DNA of 64,000 bases from assembly GCF_001612615.1 (NCBI RefSeq), contig NZ_BDAU01000009.1, forward strand, positions 186,001-250,000. The letters are read 5' to 3'. Below are positions 18,380 through 26,570 of this stretch, piece after piece. The stretch's first letter is position 1. Every line of letters starts with the position of its first letter. Both the position numbers and the translations under genes were made by a program. Below the pieces are notes generated by a model, which was not told the DNA's origin, searched no databases, and saw only the letters and a list, made by a program, of their open reading frames with translations. The stretch comes from Nocardia amikacinitolerans NBRC 108937. GTDB taxonomy: Bacteria; Actinomycetota; Actinomycetes; Mycobacteriales; Mycobacteriaceae.

Positions 18380-19551
18380 ACACACACATCACCGTCATCG
18401 GCGGCGGCTTGGCGGGTCTCACCGCGGCCATCGCCTGCGCCGAGGCAGGCGTGCCGGTCCGGCTGCACGAGGCGCACCGGACGCTCGGCGGGCGCGCGCG
18501 GGCGACGGCCGCGCCGTACGTCGCGCACGAGGGCGCGCACGTGTTCTACGCCGACGGACCGCACTACACGTGGTTGAAGAAGCGCGGCTTCGTGGCCGAC
18601 CTCGGCTGGCCCTCGCTCGCGGACGCGACGAAGCTGGGTTTCCGTGTCGACGGCCGCCTCCGGCGACTTCCGCCCGTTCGGATGCTGCGCGCCCAGGCGC
18701 GGCTCGATCTCACCGCGCCCGTGGACGTCGACTTCCGTACCTGGGCGGCGGGCCGCTGGGGTGCGGCGACGGCGGAGCGGATGGCGAACGCGATCAGCGT
18801 GGTCACCTACGACGCCGACACCGGCCGCCTTTCGGCCGCGTTCGTGTGGGAGCTGTTCCAACGGGTGTTCAGCGCGCCCATCCCGGCCGTGCGCTGGGTG
18901 AAGGGCGGCTGGCGGCGCGTGGTCGACCGGATGGCGGCGCGCGCGGCGGAGCTCGGCGTCGTCGTCGAAACCGGTTCGCGGGTGGACGAATTGCCGACGG
19001 ACGGGCCGGTGATCGTGGCCACCGACGTGCACGCGGCCCGCGCGCTGCTCGGCGACGACAGCCTGACCTGGCCCAGTGGCTACTGCGCGTTGCTCGACAT
19101 CGCCGTCACCGCCGACCGCCGCGACCGCTCGCTCGTTTTCGACCTCGACGCGGCCGGCTTCCACGAGAGCTACACCATGCAGGACGACACGATCGCTCCC
19201 GCGGGGGAGTCGCTGTTCCAGCTGCAGATGCCGGTGCGCGAGGGCGAATCCCCGCGCGACGCGCACCGGCGGTTGCAGGACTTCGCCGACCTGTGCGTGC
19301 CGGGTTGGCGCGACCGCACCACCTTCCAGCGCACCGCCACCGCCAAGAACCGCACGGGCGCAGTGGATTTGCCCGGCTACACCTGGCGCGACCGTCCCGC
19401 CGTCGATCGGGGCGGCGACGTCTACCTCGCGGGCGACATGGTGGCGGCCCCCGGCATGCGCGCCGAGATCTCGATCAACAGCGCCCTGCTCGCCGCGCGC
19501 GGAGCGACCGCCGCGCTGCGATCCGGCGCCTCGGCGGTAGTCCGGCCGTAA
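18376..19551 (+). CDS. FAD-dependent oxidoreductase (amine oxidase/phytoene desaturase-like)
   Basis: A 391-residue flavoprotein. The N-terminal dinucleotide fold has G-G-G-L-A-G-L-T-A-A (about 9-18) and E-A-H-R-T-L-G-G-R-A-R (about 34-44), the FAD signature of the amine oxidase/desaturase group. The C-terminal V-Y-L-A-G-D-M-V closes the FAD site. The GTG start has AGGAGAGG and overlaps the stop of the TetR remnant by four bases. The substrate is unknown; the missing polyamine or carotenoid context argues against naming it. Confidence 0.82.
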   Translation: MNTHITVIGGGLAGLTAAIACAEAGVPVRLHEAHRTLGGRARATAAPYVAHEGAHVFYADGPHYTWLKKRGFVADLGWPSLADATKLGFRVDGRLRRLPPVRMLRAQARLDLTAPVDVDFRTWAAGRWGAATAERMANAISVVTYDADTGRLSAAFVWELFQRVFSAPIPAVRWVKGGWRRVVDRMAARAAELGVVVETGSRVDELPTDGPVIVATDVHAARALLGDDSLTWPSGYCALLDIAVTADRRDRSLVFDLDAAGFHESYTMQDDTIAPAGESLFQLQMPVREGESPRDAHRRLQDFADLCVPGWRDRTTFQRTATAKNRTGAVDLPGYTWRDRPAVDRGGDVYLAGDMVAAPGMRAEISINSALLAARGATAALRSGASAVVRP

Positions 19552-19583
19552 GTGGCTGCGGCCGTGGGGATCACCTCGATCGG

Positions 19584-22286
19584 CTAGCCACGGTCCAGCT
19601 CGCCGAGCTTGTGCGCGATGCCCGCCCGGCCGCTCAGTTCGAGCTTGCGCAGGATGCGACCGAGGTGGTCCTCGACGGTGCGCGGGCTGAGATACAGCCG
19701 GTGCGCGATCTCCTTGTTCGGGTGGCCGCGTGCGGCCAACTCGGCGACTTCGCGTTCGCGCGCCGTCAGCGCCGTCGCACCGCCGGGGGCGCGGCCACCG
19801 GCCAAGCGGCGCTGCAGCGAGGTCGTGGCGGCCACGAGCTGGGTCGCGCCCGCGGCCGCGAACGTCTCCCTGGCGCGGACCAGTCGCTGGGTCGCGAGCG
19901 CGAAATCGCCTCGCTGCCAAGCGATCTGGGCACCGAGCAGCACCGCTCGCGCGCGGTCGACCGGCATATCGGCCTGATCGAACCATTCGACGCAGGCCAT
20001 GGCAGCGGCCTCCGCCGACTCGAGATCGTCTATAGCGCAGCAGTATTCGGCGCGAGCCAGCGAAGCGGCCGCCAGCTGGCTCGGCAGGCCGAGGCGGGCG
20101 GCCGCCGCCTCGGCACGGGTGACGAGCTCGCCCGCCGCGGCGTGATCCCCGTCGGCCAGCGCCAGATTCGCGTACCGCGCCAGCTGCGTCGGCTGCATCG
20201 GGCCCGGCCGGTTGTCGGTCAGGGGCGGTAGACCGGGTTCGATCACACCGAGCCGAACCCCGACTTCGTGCAGTGTCGTCTCCACCACCTGCCGCCACCA
20301 GCGCATCACCGGTCGCGGCTGCTCGTTCAGCGCCGCCCACTGCGGGAGCACGTCCTCGCGCGCCGTGACCAGTTGCAGCGCACGGAGTTTCAGCGCGCCT
20401 GCGAACGGGATCAGATCGCCGTAGCCGAACTGCCGCGCCAGGTCGTCGGCGTCCTCGGCGGCGGCCAGCGCTTCGCCGACGCGGCCCAGCTTCATCAGGC
20501 AGTAGGCGCGCACCGTGTGCAATTCGGCCAGCGCGTAGCTGCGCCCGAAGCGGCGGCTGACCCCCACCGCGCGGTCCAGCTGCGCCAAACCCCGCGCGTG
20601 CGTGTCGAGGAAGTACGCCGCCCAGCCAAGGGCGGGCGTCGCGTGCACCACTTCGCGCAGCCGGTCGTCGTCGAGACGCTCGAACTCGAGGTCGGCCTGC
20701 TCGAAACCGGCACGCGCGGAATCGATGCGCGGCTCGGCTACCGCGCCGAGGCAGCGCAACGCGGTCGCGGACGCGCGCACGGCGGGATCGGCGATGGCGT
20801 CGGAGGCGAACAGCGCGTCCAGCCGCGCGTGCCCCTCGGCGTCCTGGCCGTCCTGCAACTCCAAGATGGCCAGTTCCAGCTGAACGGGTCCGTCGCCGGG
20901 CAGCAGCGGCAGGTCCGCGGCGGCGGCGAGCAGCGCCCGCGCGCGATCGACCCGGCCGAGCATGCGTTCGCAGCGCGCCGAAAGCAGCAGCGCCTCCAGT
21001 CGATACGCGCCGGGCCGTGCGATCAGCGGCTCGAGTGCCTCGCGGGCCCGCGCGCCCGCGCCGGACAGCAGGAGCGCGCGTCCGAGCAGCAGCCTGTCCT
21101 CCGGGGGTTCGGGCTGCCCGCCCGGTGTCGCGCGCAGCGCCGCGGCGATCCACCGTGCGCTGGTGGCCGGCGAACTCGGCAATACCTGCGCCGCCGCGCC
21201 TTTCAGCTCCGCGGCCGCGACCGGATCGGTGCCGAGCAGGCCGAGTTCGAGGTGGCGGGCCAGCGCGGGCAGGGCCGCGCCCCGTTGCCGGAGCAGCGTG
21301 GCCGCCCTGCGGTGCGCGGCGGCCCGCCAACCCGCGCCGGCCAGCCGATGCGCGGCCGTGCGGATCAGCGGATGCCCGAACGTCACCGACGACCCAGCGA
21401 CCTCGACCAGCGCGCGCATGCTCAGCTCGTCGAGCGCGGCGGTGACCGCTTCGATCGGCAATTCGGATGTGGCGCAGAGCATCTCGAGATCGGCATGCGC
21501 GCCGCACAACGCGATGGCCTGCGCGACGAGTCGTTCCCGATCCGGCAGCTGCGCGAGTTCGGCGCGCAGCGTGCGATCCAGACCGGGGTAGTCGCCCTCG
21601 GCCGGGTCCTCGCCGCTGACCGCCCGCTCCACTTCGTGATCCGGCAGGTCGGCGAGCAACAGCAGGTAGAGCGGGTTGCCGCGGGAGGCCGCGAGCAGCC
21701 GATCGCGGCGCGCGGCGGTCGTGTTCGGCAGGAGGGCGGCGACATCGGCGCCGGTGAACGGCGGCACCCGCACCGTCCGGGTCGCGGCGCCGGTCGCGGT
21801 CAGCACGCGGGTGAGCGCCACCGGGCACTGGCCGGAGCGATAGGCGAGCAGGAGGCGGAAGGTCGGCGCGGGGCGGTTGCGGACGAGGTAGGTCAACGTG
21901 CGGACGGATTCGGCGTCCAGCCAGTGCGCGTCGTCGACGACGAGCAGCGTGCCGGTCGCCGCGAGGTGCCTGCGCAACGCCCGGCCCAGCCGGTTGCCGT
22001 CGCCGTCGGACGGCACGTCGGTCACCTCCGCACCCGCGTCGGCGAGCCGTTCCAGCACATCGTGGATGACGTGCGAGGGTTGCGGCTGCTCGTCCTCGGT
22101 GGCGGTCACCGAAAGCACCCGCAGGCCGCGGCGCGCTGCGGCCGGGGCCAGCGCCGCGAGCAACCGGGATTTGCCGATACCGGCCTGACCGTCGACCAGC
22201 AGAACCCACGGCCCATCGGGCGATTCCAGGGCGTCGTCCAGGGCGGCGAGCTCGGCGCGGCGTCCCACGAATGCGCGCTCGACCAT
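19584..22286 (-). CDS. LuxR-family ATPase regulator (LAL/MalT type)
   Basis: A 900-residue regulator: an AAA-type ATPase domain with Walker A G-Q-A-G-I-G-K-S (33-40) and a V-V-D-D-A-H-W-L Walker B motif (about 120-127), a long central region of helical repeats (TPR-like), and a C-terminal LuxR helix-turn-helix (L-T-A-R-E-R-E-V-A-E-L-A-A-R-G, then N-K-E-I-A and T-V-E-D-H-L). The ATG has GGAGG four bases upstream. Such large LAL regulators activate secondary metabolism or sugar use; the target here is not evident from neighbours. Confidence 0.9.
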   Translation of the reverse strand: MVERAFVGRRAELAALDDALESPDGPWVLLVDGQAGIGKSRLLAALAPAAARRGLRVLSVTATEDEQPQPSHVIHDVLERLADAGAEVTDVPSDGDGNRLGRALRRHLAATGTLLVVDDAHWLDAESVRTLTYLVRNRPAPTFRLLLAYRSGQCPVALTRVLTATGAATRTVRVPPFTGADVAALLPNTTAARRDRLLAASRGNPLYLLLLADLPDHEVERAVSGEDPAEGDYPGLDRTLRAELAQLPDRERLVAQAIALCGAHADLEMLCATSELPIEAVTAALDELSMRALVEVAGSSVTFGHPLIRTAAHRLAGAGWRAAAHRRAATLLRQRGAALPALARHLELGLLGTDPVAAAELKGAAAQVLPSSPATSARWIAAALRATPGGQPEPPEDRLLLGRALLLSGAGARAREALEPLIARPGAYRLEALLLSARCERMLGRVDRARALLAAAADLPLLPGDGPVQLELAILELQDGQDAEGHARLDALFASDAIADPAVRASATALRCLGAVAEPRIDSARAGFEQADLEFERLDDDRLREVVHATPALGWAAYFLDTHARGLAQLDRAVGVSRRFGRSYALAELHTVRAYCLMKLGRVGEALAAAEDADDLARQFGYGDLIPFAGALKLRALQLVTAREDVLPQWAALNEQPRPVMRWWRQVVETTLHEVGVRLGVIEPGLPPLTDNRPGPMQPTQLARYANLALADGDHAAAGELVTRAEAAAARLGLPSQLAAASLARAEYCCAIDDLESAEAAAMACVEWFDQADMPVDRARAVLLGAQIAWQRGDFALATQRLVRARETFAAAGATQLVAATTSLQRRLAGGRAPGGATALTAREREVAELAARGHPNKEIAHRLYLSPRTVEDHLGRILRKLELSGRAGIAHKLGELDRG

Positions 22287-22530
22287 GATCCTCCGCCGAC
22301 TTCCGGCAAACCTGCCGCGAAACAACCCCGGGCGAGCTTAACCGGTGCCGTGCCGCCACGGGGGAATCCCGTGTTTTCCCGGATGCTGCCCGCGCGATTG
22401 TGCGGTTTGGTGTTCGAGGCCGATCGCGACCCTCCGGGGGATGCGCCGAAGGGCACGGCGACGGCCGGAGTTCGGCGCGACGAGGGGTACTCCGGTCGGC
22501 CGCCTTCGCATCGACGAGAAAGTGACACGA

Positions 22531-23073
22531 ATGAGATTCGTTGGTTCTGGCATCCGCACGCGGCTGCCGCTGGTGCTCGCCACCGTGGCCGCGTTGGGCG
22601 CGCTCGGCTGTTCGGCGGTCGAGAAGGGCGCCGACATGGTCCAGGATGCCGGGAAATCCGACACCGCCCGCGCGAACGTGGGTGACTGCATCAACGTCAT
22701 CGAGGGATCGATGATCGACTCCAAGACCGAGCCGGTGGACTGCTCCTCGGACCAGGCCGTGTACAAGGTCGTGCAGGTCTTGGAAGAGAAGACCGAATGC
22801 CATGCGGACTACACCTCTTACGAGGAGACCCTCAATGGCGGCACCACCGCGTTCCTGTGCCTGGCGCCGAACTTCAAGCAGGGTCTCTGCTACAACGAGA
22901 GCATGCTGACCGGCTACAAGTACGTGGCCTGCACGGCGGCGGAGGCCAGCTTCAAGGTCGTCCAGCGCATCGACGGCCAGGCCGACGAGCAGCTGTGCGG
23001 GGAGGATGCCGACAAGTTCCTCACCCTGACCGAGCCCAAGACCACCTTCTGCCTCGGCAGCCCGAAGAGCTGA
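22531..23073 (+). CDS. LppU-like secreted lipoprotein
   Basis: A 180-residue protein with a signal peptide ending in the lipobox L-G-A-L-G-C, then a domain starting V-G-D-C-I-N-V that contains six further cysteines, probably disulphide-bonded outside the cell. The V-G-D-C opening and cysteine spacing are those of the LppU family of mycobacterial lipoproteins, function unknown. A GTG three codons upstream (22522) is an alternative start. In the 240 bases before it there is a hairpin (CACGGG..CCCGTG, 22357-22373) followed by four T. Confidence 0.75.
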   Translation: MRFVGSGIRTRLPLVLATVAALGALGCSAVEKGADMVQDAGKSDTARANVGDCINVIEGSMIDSKTEPVDCSSDQAVYKVVQVLEEKTECHADYTSYEETLNGGTTAFLCLAPNFKQGLCYNESMLTGYKYVACTAAEASFKVVQRIDGQADEQLCGEDADKFLTLTEPKTTFCLGSPKS

Positions 23074-23089
23074 CCCGCCCATCCCGGTC

Positions 23090-23125
23090 GGCCGCACCAC
23101 CTCCGGTGCGGCCGCTTTCTTTCTT
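23090..23125. terminator. Intrinsic terminator between convergent genes
   Basis: Nine-base perfect arms GGCCGCACC (23090-23098) and GGTGCGGCC (23105-23113) with a six-base loop, followed by GCTTTCTTTCTT. It lies between the stops of the lipoprotein gene and the GlxA-type gene and fits a rho-independent terminator for the plus strand. Confidence 0.8.
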
Positions 23126-24063
23126 CAGCGAAAGGTGCGCCGGTAGGTATCCGGACTGACGCCCGCGGTGCGCTTGAAGCGGTCGCGGAAGGCTGTGGGC
23201 GAGCCGAAACCAACCTGGGCGCCGATGCGTTCGACGGTGTGGTCGGTGGTTTCCAGCAGGTGCTGTGCCCGGTGCACACGGGCGCGGTGCAGCCATCGCA
23301 GCGGGGTGGTGCCGGTCTGCTCGCGGAACTGCCGCAGTAGCGTGCGGGTGCTCGTTCCGGCCTCGGCGGCGATGTCGGCGAGGGTGAGGTTGCGAGAGAG
23401 GTTGTCCTGCAACCACATCAGCAGCGGTTCCAATGCCGAGCCGCGGGGTGCGGGCGGAAACGACTGAATGATGAACTGGGCCTGCCCGCCTTCGCGCTCC
23501 AGCGGCATGACCGACAGCCGTGCCGCATCGGCGGCGACGGCCGAACCGTAGTCGCGACGGATCAGGTGCAGACACAGGTCGAGCCCGGCGGCCGCGCCCG
23601 CGGAGGTGAGGATCTGGCCGTTGTCGACATAGAGGACATCGGGATCGACCGTGATGTCGGGGTGGCTCGCCGCGAGCGTGTCGGCGGCGAGCCAATGGGT
23701 GGTGGCCCGCAGCCCGCTCAGCAATCCGGTGGCGGCGAGCGGGAAGGTGCCCGTGCAGATGGAAGCGATCCGGGTACCCGCGGCGGCCGCGTCCCGCACG
23801 GCGTCGGCGATCGCGGGCGCCAGCGGCGCGGTGGGGTCGGCGACGCCGGGAACGATCACGGTGTCGGCTCCGGACAACCCGTCCAGCCCCCACGGAGCCC
23901 GCAGGGTGAACGCGCCCGCGTCGACCTCGGGCCGCTCGGCGCAGACGCGGACCTGATACGCGGGGCGGCCGTCCGGGAGGCGCGTCCTGGTGAAGACCTC
24001 GATCGGTGTGGACAGATCGAAGGGGATCACCCGGTCCAGGGCGAGAACGGCGACCACATGCAT
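23125..24063 (-). CDS. GlxA-family AraC-type regulator
   Basis: A 312-residue protein joining a DJ-1/PfpI-like domain (about 1-170, with S-I-C-T-G-T-F at the site of the DJ-1 nucleophile) to a C-terminal AraC DNA-binding domain (about 215-312, with two helix-turn-helix units: L-A-D-I-A-A-E-A-G-T-S-T-R-T-L and V-E-R-I-G-A-Q-V-G-F-G-S-P-T-A-F-R). GlxA regulators control adjacent, often divergent, genes. Here the divergent gene is a DUF6010 membrane protein 188 bases away, the likely target. Confidence 0.9.
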   Translation of the reverse strand: MHVVAVLALDRVIPFDLSTPIEVFTRTRLPDGRPAYQVRVCAERPEVDAGAFTLRAPWGLDGLSGADTVIVPGVADPTAPLAPAIADAVRDAAAAGTRIASICTGTFPLAATGLLSGLRATTHWLAADTLAASHPDITVDPDVLYVDNGQILTSAGAAAGLDLCLHLIRRDYGSAVAADAARLSVMPLEREGGQAQFIIQSFPPAPRGSALEPLLMWLQDNLSRNLTLADIAAEAGTSTRTLLRQFREQTGTTPLRWLHRARVHRAQHLLETTDHTVERIGAQVGFGSPTAFRDRFKRTAGVSPDTYRRTFR

Positions 24064-24145
24064 GGCTACAACCTAACCGGGCAACGGCTTCACGCCACCG
24101 GCACCGACATGGGCGAACGCCGAAATATGGAGTGGATTCAACTAG

Positions 24146-24227
24146 TGGCGATTTTCCGTTGATGTGTGGCATGAATGCCACTGGGCGGCGCGGGATCGGT
24201 TGCTTAACTTCGATGGCGATTTCGTTT
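24146..24227. promoter_or_regulatory. Candidate GlxA operator region
   Basis: The divergent promoter region contains a direct repeat of TGGCGATTT-C-GTT (24146-24160 and 24214-24227, 68 bases apart) and, between them, an inverted repeat GTGGCAT-GA-ATGCCAC (24166-24181). AraC-type regulators often bind paired direct sites. The assignment to the GlxA protein is inference from position. Confidence 0.5.
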
Positions 24228-24251
24228 GCATCCTCCAGGAGTCGTCCCGCC

Positions 24252-24677
24252 ATGACCTACTTTGCCCCGCTGCTCGTCGGCATCGTCTACATCACGCTGA
24301 TGTCCCTGATCCGTGAACCCCATCGCCGCCACTTCAACGCCATCATGGTCGCGGGCGCGGGCGCGGCGTATCTCAGCGGTGGTGGATTCGCCGCGTGGGA
24401 GTTCGCGTTCACGGCGGTCGTCACCTACTGCGCTTACCGCGGTGTGCGGTCGTGGACGTTCATCGGCATCGCCTGGTTGCTGCACACCGCATGGGACTTG
24501 CTGCACCACCTCGAGGGCAATCCGATCATCCCCTTCCTGCACGGCTCGTCCCTCGGCTGCGCGCTGTGCGACCCCGTCATCGCCCTCTGGTGCCTGCGCG
24601 GCGGGCCCGATGTAATCGCCTGGGGCCGTAGCCGACTTCGCGCACTCGTCTCGCGCGAGCCGATGCGCGCGGCGTAG
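24252..24677 (+). CDS. DUF6010 family membrane protein
   Basis: A 141-residue protein with about four transmembrane helices, containing R-R-H-F-N-A-I-M-V-A-G-A-G-A-A-Y-L-S-G and the W-L-L-H-T-A-W-D-L-L-H-H histidine-rich helix seen in DUF6010 proteins. The ATG at 24252 has AGGAG upstream. The gene is repeatedly found divergent from GlxA/AraC-type regulators. The clustered histidines and G-C-A-L-C-D motif might bind a metal, but no function is established. Confidence 0.78.
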   Translation: MTYFAPLLVGIVYITLMSLIREPHRRHFNAIMVAGAGAAYLSGGGFAAWEFAFTAVVTYCAYRGVRSWTFIGIAWLLHTAWDLLHHLEGNPIIPFLHGSSLGCALCDPVIALWCLRGGPDVIAWGRSRLRALVSREPMRAA

Positions 24678-24796
24678 CACCGGCGCCCGTATCGGGGGAG
24701 CCGAGCGCCTGTGGTGGCCTGCCTCGAACCGGTGGCCCGCCCGTTTCGCCCGGGTTTCGCCGGGTAACCGGCCACCGAACGGGAGGTGAGAGGCAC

Positions 24797-25234
24797 ATGG
24801 CCCATACGACAGACGCGCGGCCCGCCGCGACGCCAGCGCGACCCGCGTCGGATACGCGTTCGGTCGCCGAACTCGTCGACGACGCGACCACACAGCTCAC
24901 GCGGCTGGTTCGCGACGAGATGCAATTGGCCCGGCTGGAGATGCAGGACAAGACGAAGGGCATCGCCAAGGGCGCCGGCCTCGCGGGCGCGGGCAGTCTG
25001 CTGGCGTTCTACGGCGGCGCGGCGTTGATCGCGGCCGCGGTGCTGGCGTTGGCGATTCCGCTGCCGGATTGGGCGGCGGCACTGATCGTCGGCGTGGCAT
25101 TGCTCGCCCTCGGCGGTGTGCTGGCATTGGTCGGCAAGAAGGCCGTCACCGAGGCGTCGCCGCCGGTGCCGAGCGAGGCCATCGAAGGCGTCCGCGACGA
25201 TGTCGAAGCCGTCAAGAAGAGGAGCCGACGATGA
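24797..25234 (+). CDS. Holin-superfamily-like (DUF1469) membrane protein
   Basis: A 145-residue protein: a charged N-terminal amphipathic helix (V-A-E-L-V-D-D-A-T-T-Q-L-T-R-L-V-R-D-E-M, about 22-41), then two hydrophobic helices (about 60-85 and 93-113) with a P-L-P-D-W turn. This is the actinobacterial DUF1469 group, named after holins but chromosomal and probably involved in membrane stress rather than lysis. GGGAGGTGAGAGG precedes the ATG. The stop overlaps the next start (ATGA). Confidence 0.85.
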   Translation: MAHTTDARPAATPARPASDTRSVAELVDDATTQLTRLVRDEMQLARLEMQDKTKGIAKGAGLAGAGSLLAFYGGAALIAAAVLALAIPLPDWAAALIVGVALLALGGVLALVGKKAVTEASPPVPSEAIEGVRDDVEAVKKRSRR

Positions 25235-25671
25235 GCGATGTCGGACGACCGAACATTCCGAACGGATCCGACGCTCTGCGCAAGGATCGAGACCAGGCGC
25301 GGCGGCAACTCGGCGAGACGGTCGCGGAGCTGACCGGCAAGTTCGACGTCCCCGGCCGCGTCGAGGACAAGGCGCACGAGACCGCGGACGCGGCGCGTCA
25401 TCGGGTGGCGGACGCCAAGCAGCACGCGCACGAGACCGCAGACGCCGCGCGTCATCGCGTCGCGGAGGCCACGCATCACGCGCGCGACACCGCGGAACAG
25501 GCGCGCGCTCAGGTCGGGCACCTCGTCGATCGCGCCGCCAAGGCGCAGGAACCGGTGATCCACCGGGGTAAGCAGCTGGTCGGCGCGGCCCGCATGCGGC
25601 CCGCCCCGATCGCGGCGGCCGCTGTCGGCGCGGTGGTGTTGTTCTGGTGGATGCGGCGGAGGCGGGCATGA
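25231..25671 (+). CDS. DUF3618 protein with amphipathic repeats
   Basis: A 146-residue protein. The DUF3618 region is at about 15-40 (L-R-K-D-R-D-Q-A-R-R-Q-L-G-E-T-V-A-E-L). It is followed by repeats of the type H-E-T-A-D-A-A-R-H-R-V-A (about 50-105), similar to LEA or apolipoprotein 11-residue repeats that form amphipathic helices on membranes, and one C-terminal transmembrane helix (about 125-142). It overlaps both neighbours by ATGA, so the three genes are translationally coupled. Confidence 0.85.
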   Translation: MSDVGRPNIPNGSDALRKDRDQARRQLGETVAELTGKFDVPGRVEDKAHETADAARHRVADAKQHAHETADAARHRVAEATHHARDTAEQARAQVGHLVDRAAKAQEPVIHRGKQLVGAARMRPAPIAAAAVGAVVLFWWMRRRRA

Positions 25672-25928
25672 CGACGCTGTACAAACCCCTCGGCATGATC
25701 GTCGGCGTGCTCGGCGGCGTCGCGGCCAACGCGGTGTTCACCCAGGTGTGGCGCCGGGTCAGCGGCGAGGAGCAGGCGCCGAGCGCCACGGCGCGCGAAT
25801 ACGGTTGGCGCGAAGTGCTCGTCGCCGCGGCGTTGCAGGGCGCCATCTTCGGCTTGGTGAAGGCCGCCGTCGATCGCGCGGGCGCGACGGGATACCAGCG
25901 CCTGACGGGCACCTGGCCCGACAAGTAG
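25668..25928 (+). CDS. DUF4235 membrane protein
   Basis: An 86-residue protein with the DUF4235 opening Y-K-P-L-G-M-I-V-G-V-L-G-G-V-A-A and the closing W-R-E-V-L-V-A-A-A-L-Q-G-A-I-F-G-L-V-K-A-A-V-D-R. It is the third member of the holin-like/DUF3618/DUF4235 operon, a recurrent actinobacterial set. Function unknown; envelope or osmotic stress is a guess from partner types. A long hairpin follows its stop. Confidence 0.85.
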   Translation: MTTLYKPLGMIVGVLGGVAANAVFTQVWRRVSGEEQAPSATAREYGWREVLVAAALQGAIFGLVKAAVDRAGATGYQRLTGTWPDK

Positions 25929-25936
25929 CGAATCCG

Positions 25937-25971
25937 GGTGAATCCGCGCGGGTCAACCGCGCGGATTCACC
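25937..25971. terminator. Perfect 15-bp hairpin, bidirectional terminator
   Basis: GGTGAATCCGCGCGG (25937-25951), loop of five, and the exact complement (25957-25971). It separates the convergent DUF4235 and TetR genes and contains the TetR stop codon in its loop. No T-run follows, so it may act as an actinobacterial T-less terminator. Confidence 0.65.
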
Positions 25972-26570
25972 GGTGCGCGAAGGGCTTCGAACAGGCGCAC
26001 GCAGCGCGCCGTCATCTCGTCGGGGGAGTGCTGCGGATGCTCGCCCCACCAGGCGACGACGGTGGACACGACGCTGAACCAGATCGCCAGCAGCAGCGAG
26101 TGATCCTCCGCGTCGGTCACCGCGGCGTCGGCGAGCACCTGTGCCGAACCCTCGGCGCCCATGGCGTTCAAGGCTTTCTGATAGCCGCGCGCCAACTCGG
26201 CCGCCGGACCGTCGGCGGGCAACGTGCTGTCGTAGATGATCTTCCAGTTCTGCACCCGCCCGTCGATCGCGGTGAAGATGGCGGCCAGCGTGGCAAGAGC
26301 CTTGCCCTCCGCGCCCGAAACCGCCTGTGCCGCCGACACCGCCGCGACCAGCCCGTCGCCCGCGCGGCGCACGCACGCGGCGTGCAGACCGTCCCTGGAT
26401 TCGAAGTAGTTGTAGATCAACGGTTTCGACACACCGGCCGCTGCCGCGATATCGGCGACCGATGCCTTCGCGTAGCCGCGGTCGCCGAACTCCACGGTGG
26501 CGATGTCGAGGATCTGCTGCTCGCGCCGTTCCCGTGGCACGCCTTTGGTGCCCGCCTTGCCCAGCGTCAT
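25953..26570 (-). CDS. TetR-family regulator of the oxidation cluster
   Basis: A 205-residue repressor type: Q-I-L-D-I-A-T-V-E-F-G-D-R-G-Y then V-A-D-I-A-A-A-A-G-V-S-K-P-L-I-Y-N-Y-F (about 17-55) is the DNA-binding domain; the rest is a helical ligand domain. Its ATG overlaps the stop of the FAD-oxidase gene (ATGA), so both are made together and the regulator probably feeds back on its own transcription unit. The ligand is unknown, likely hydrophobic given the enzymes upstream. Confidence 0.9.
   Translation of the reverse strand: MTLGKAGTKGVPRERREQQILDIATVEFGDRGYAKASVADIAAAAGVSKPLIYNYFESRDGLHAACVRRAGDGLVAAVSAAQAVSGAEGKALATLAAIFTAIDGRVQNWKIIYDSTLPADGPAAELARGYQKALNAMGAEGSAQVLADAAVTDAEDHSLLLAIWFSVVSTVVAWWGEHPQHSPDEMTARCVRLFEALRAPVNPRG

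Noticed and set aside
18304..23100. Very long open frame (about 1600 codons) on the minus strand
   Set aside because: It runs antisense to the oxidoreductase and lipoprotein genes and in a wrong frame through the LuxR gene; a GC-rich shadow with low-complexity Arg/Ala/Gly content and no domains.
24797..25234. Prophage, because of the holin-type name
   Set aside because: DUF1469 proteins are chromosomal in actinobacteria; no endolysin, integrase or structural genes are near.
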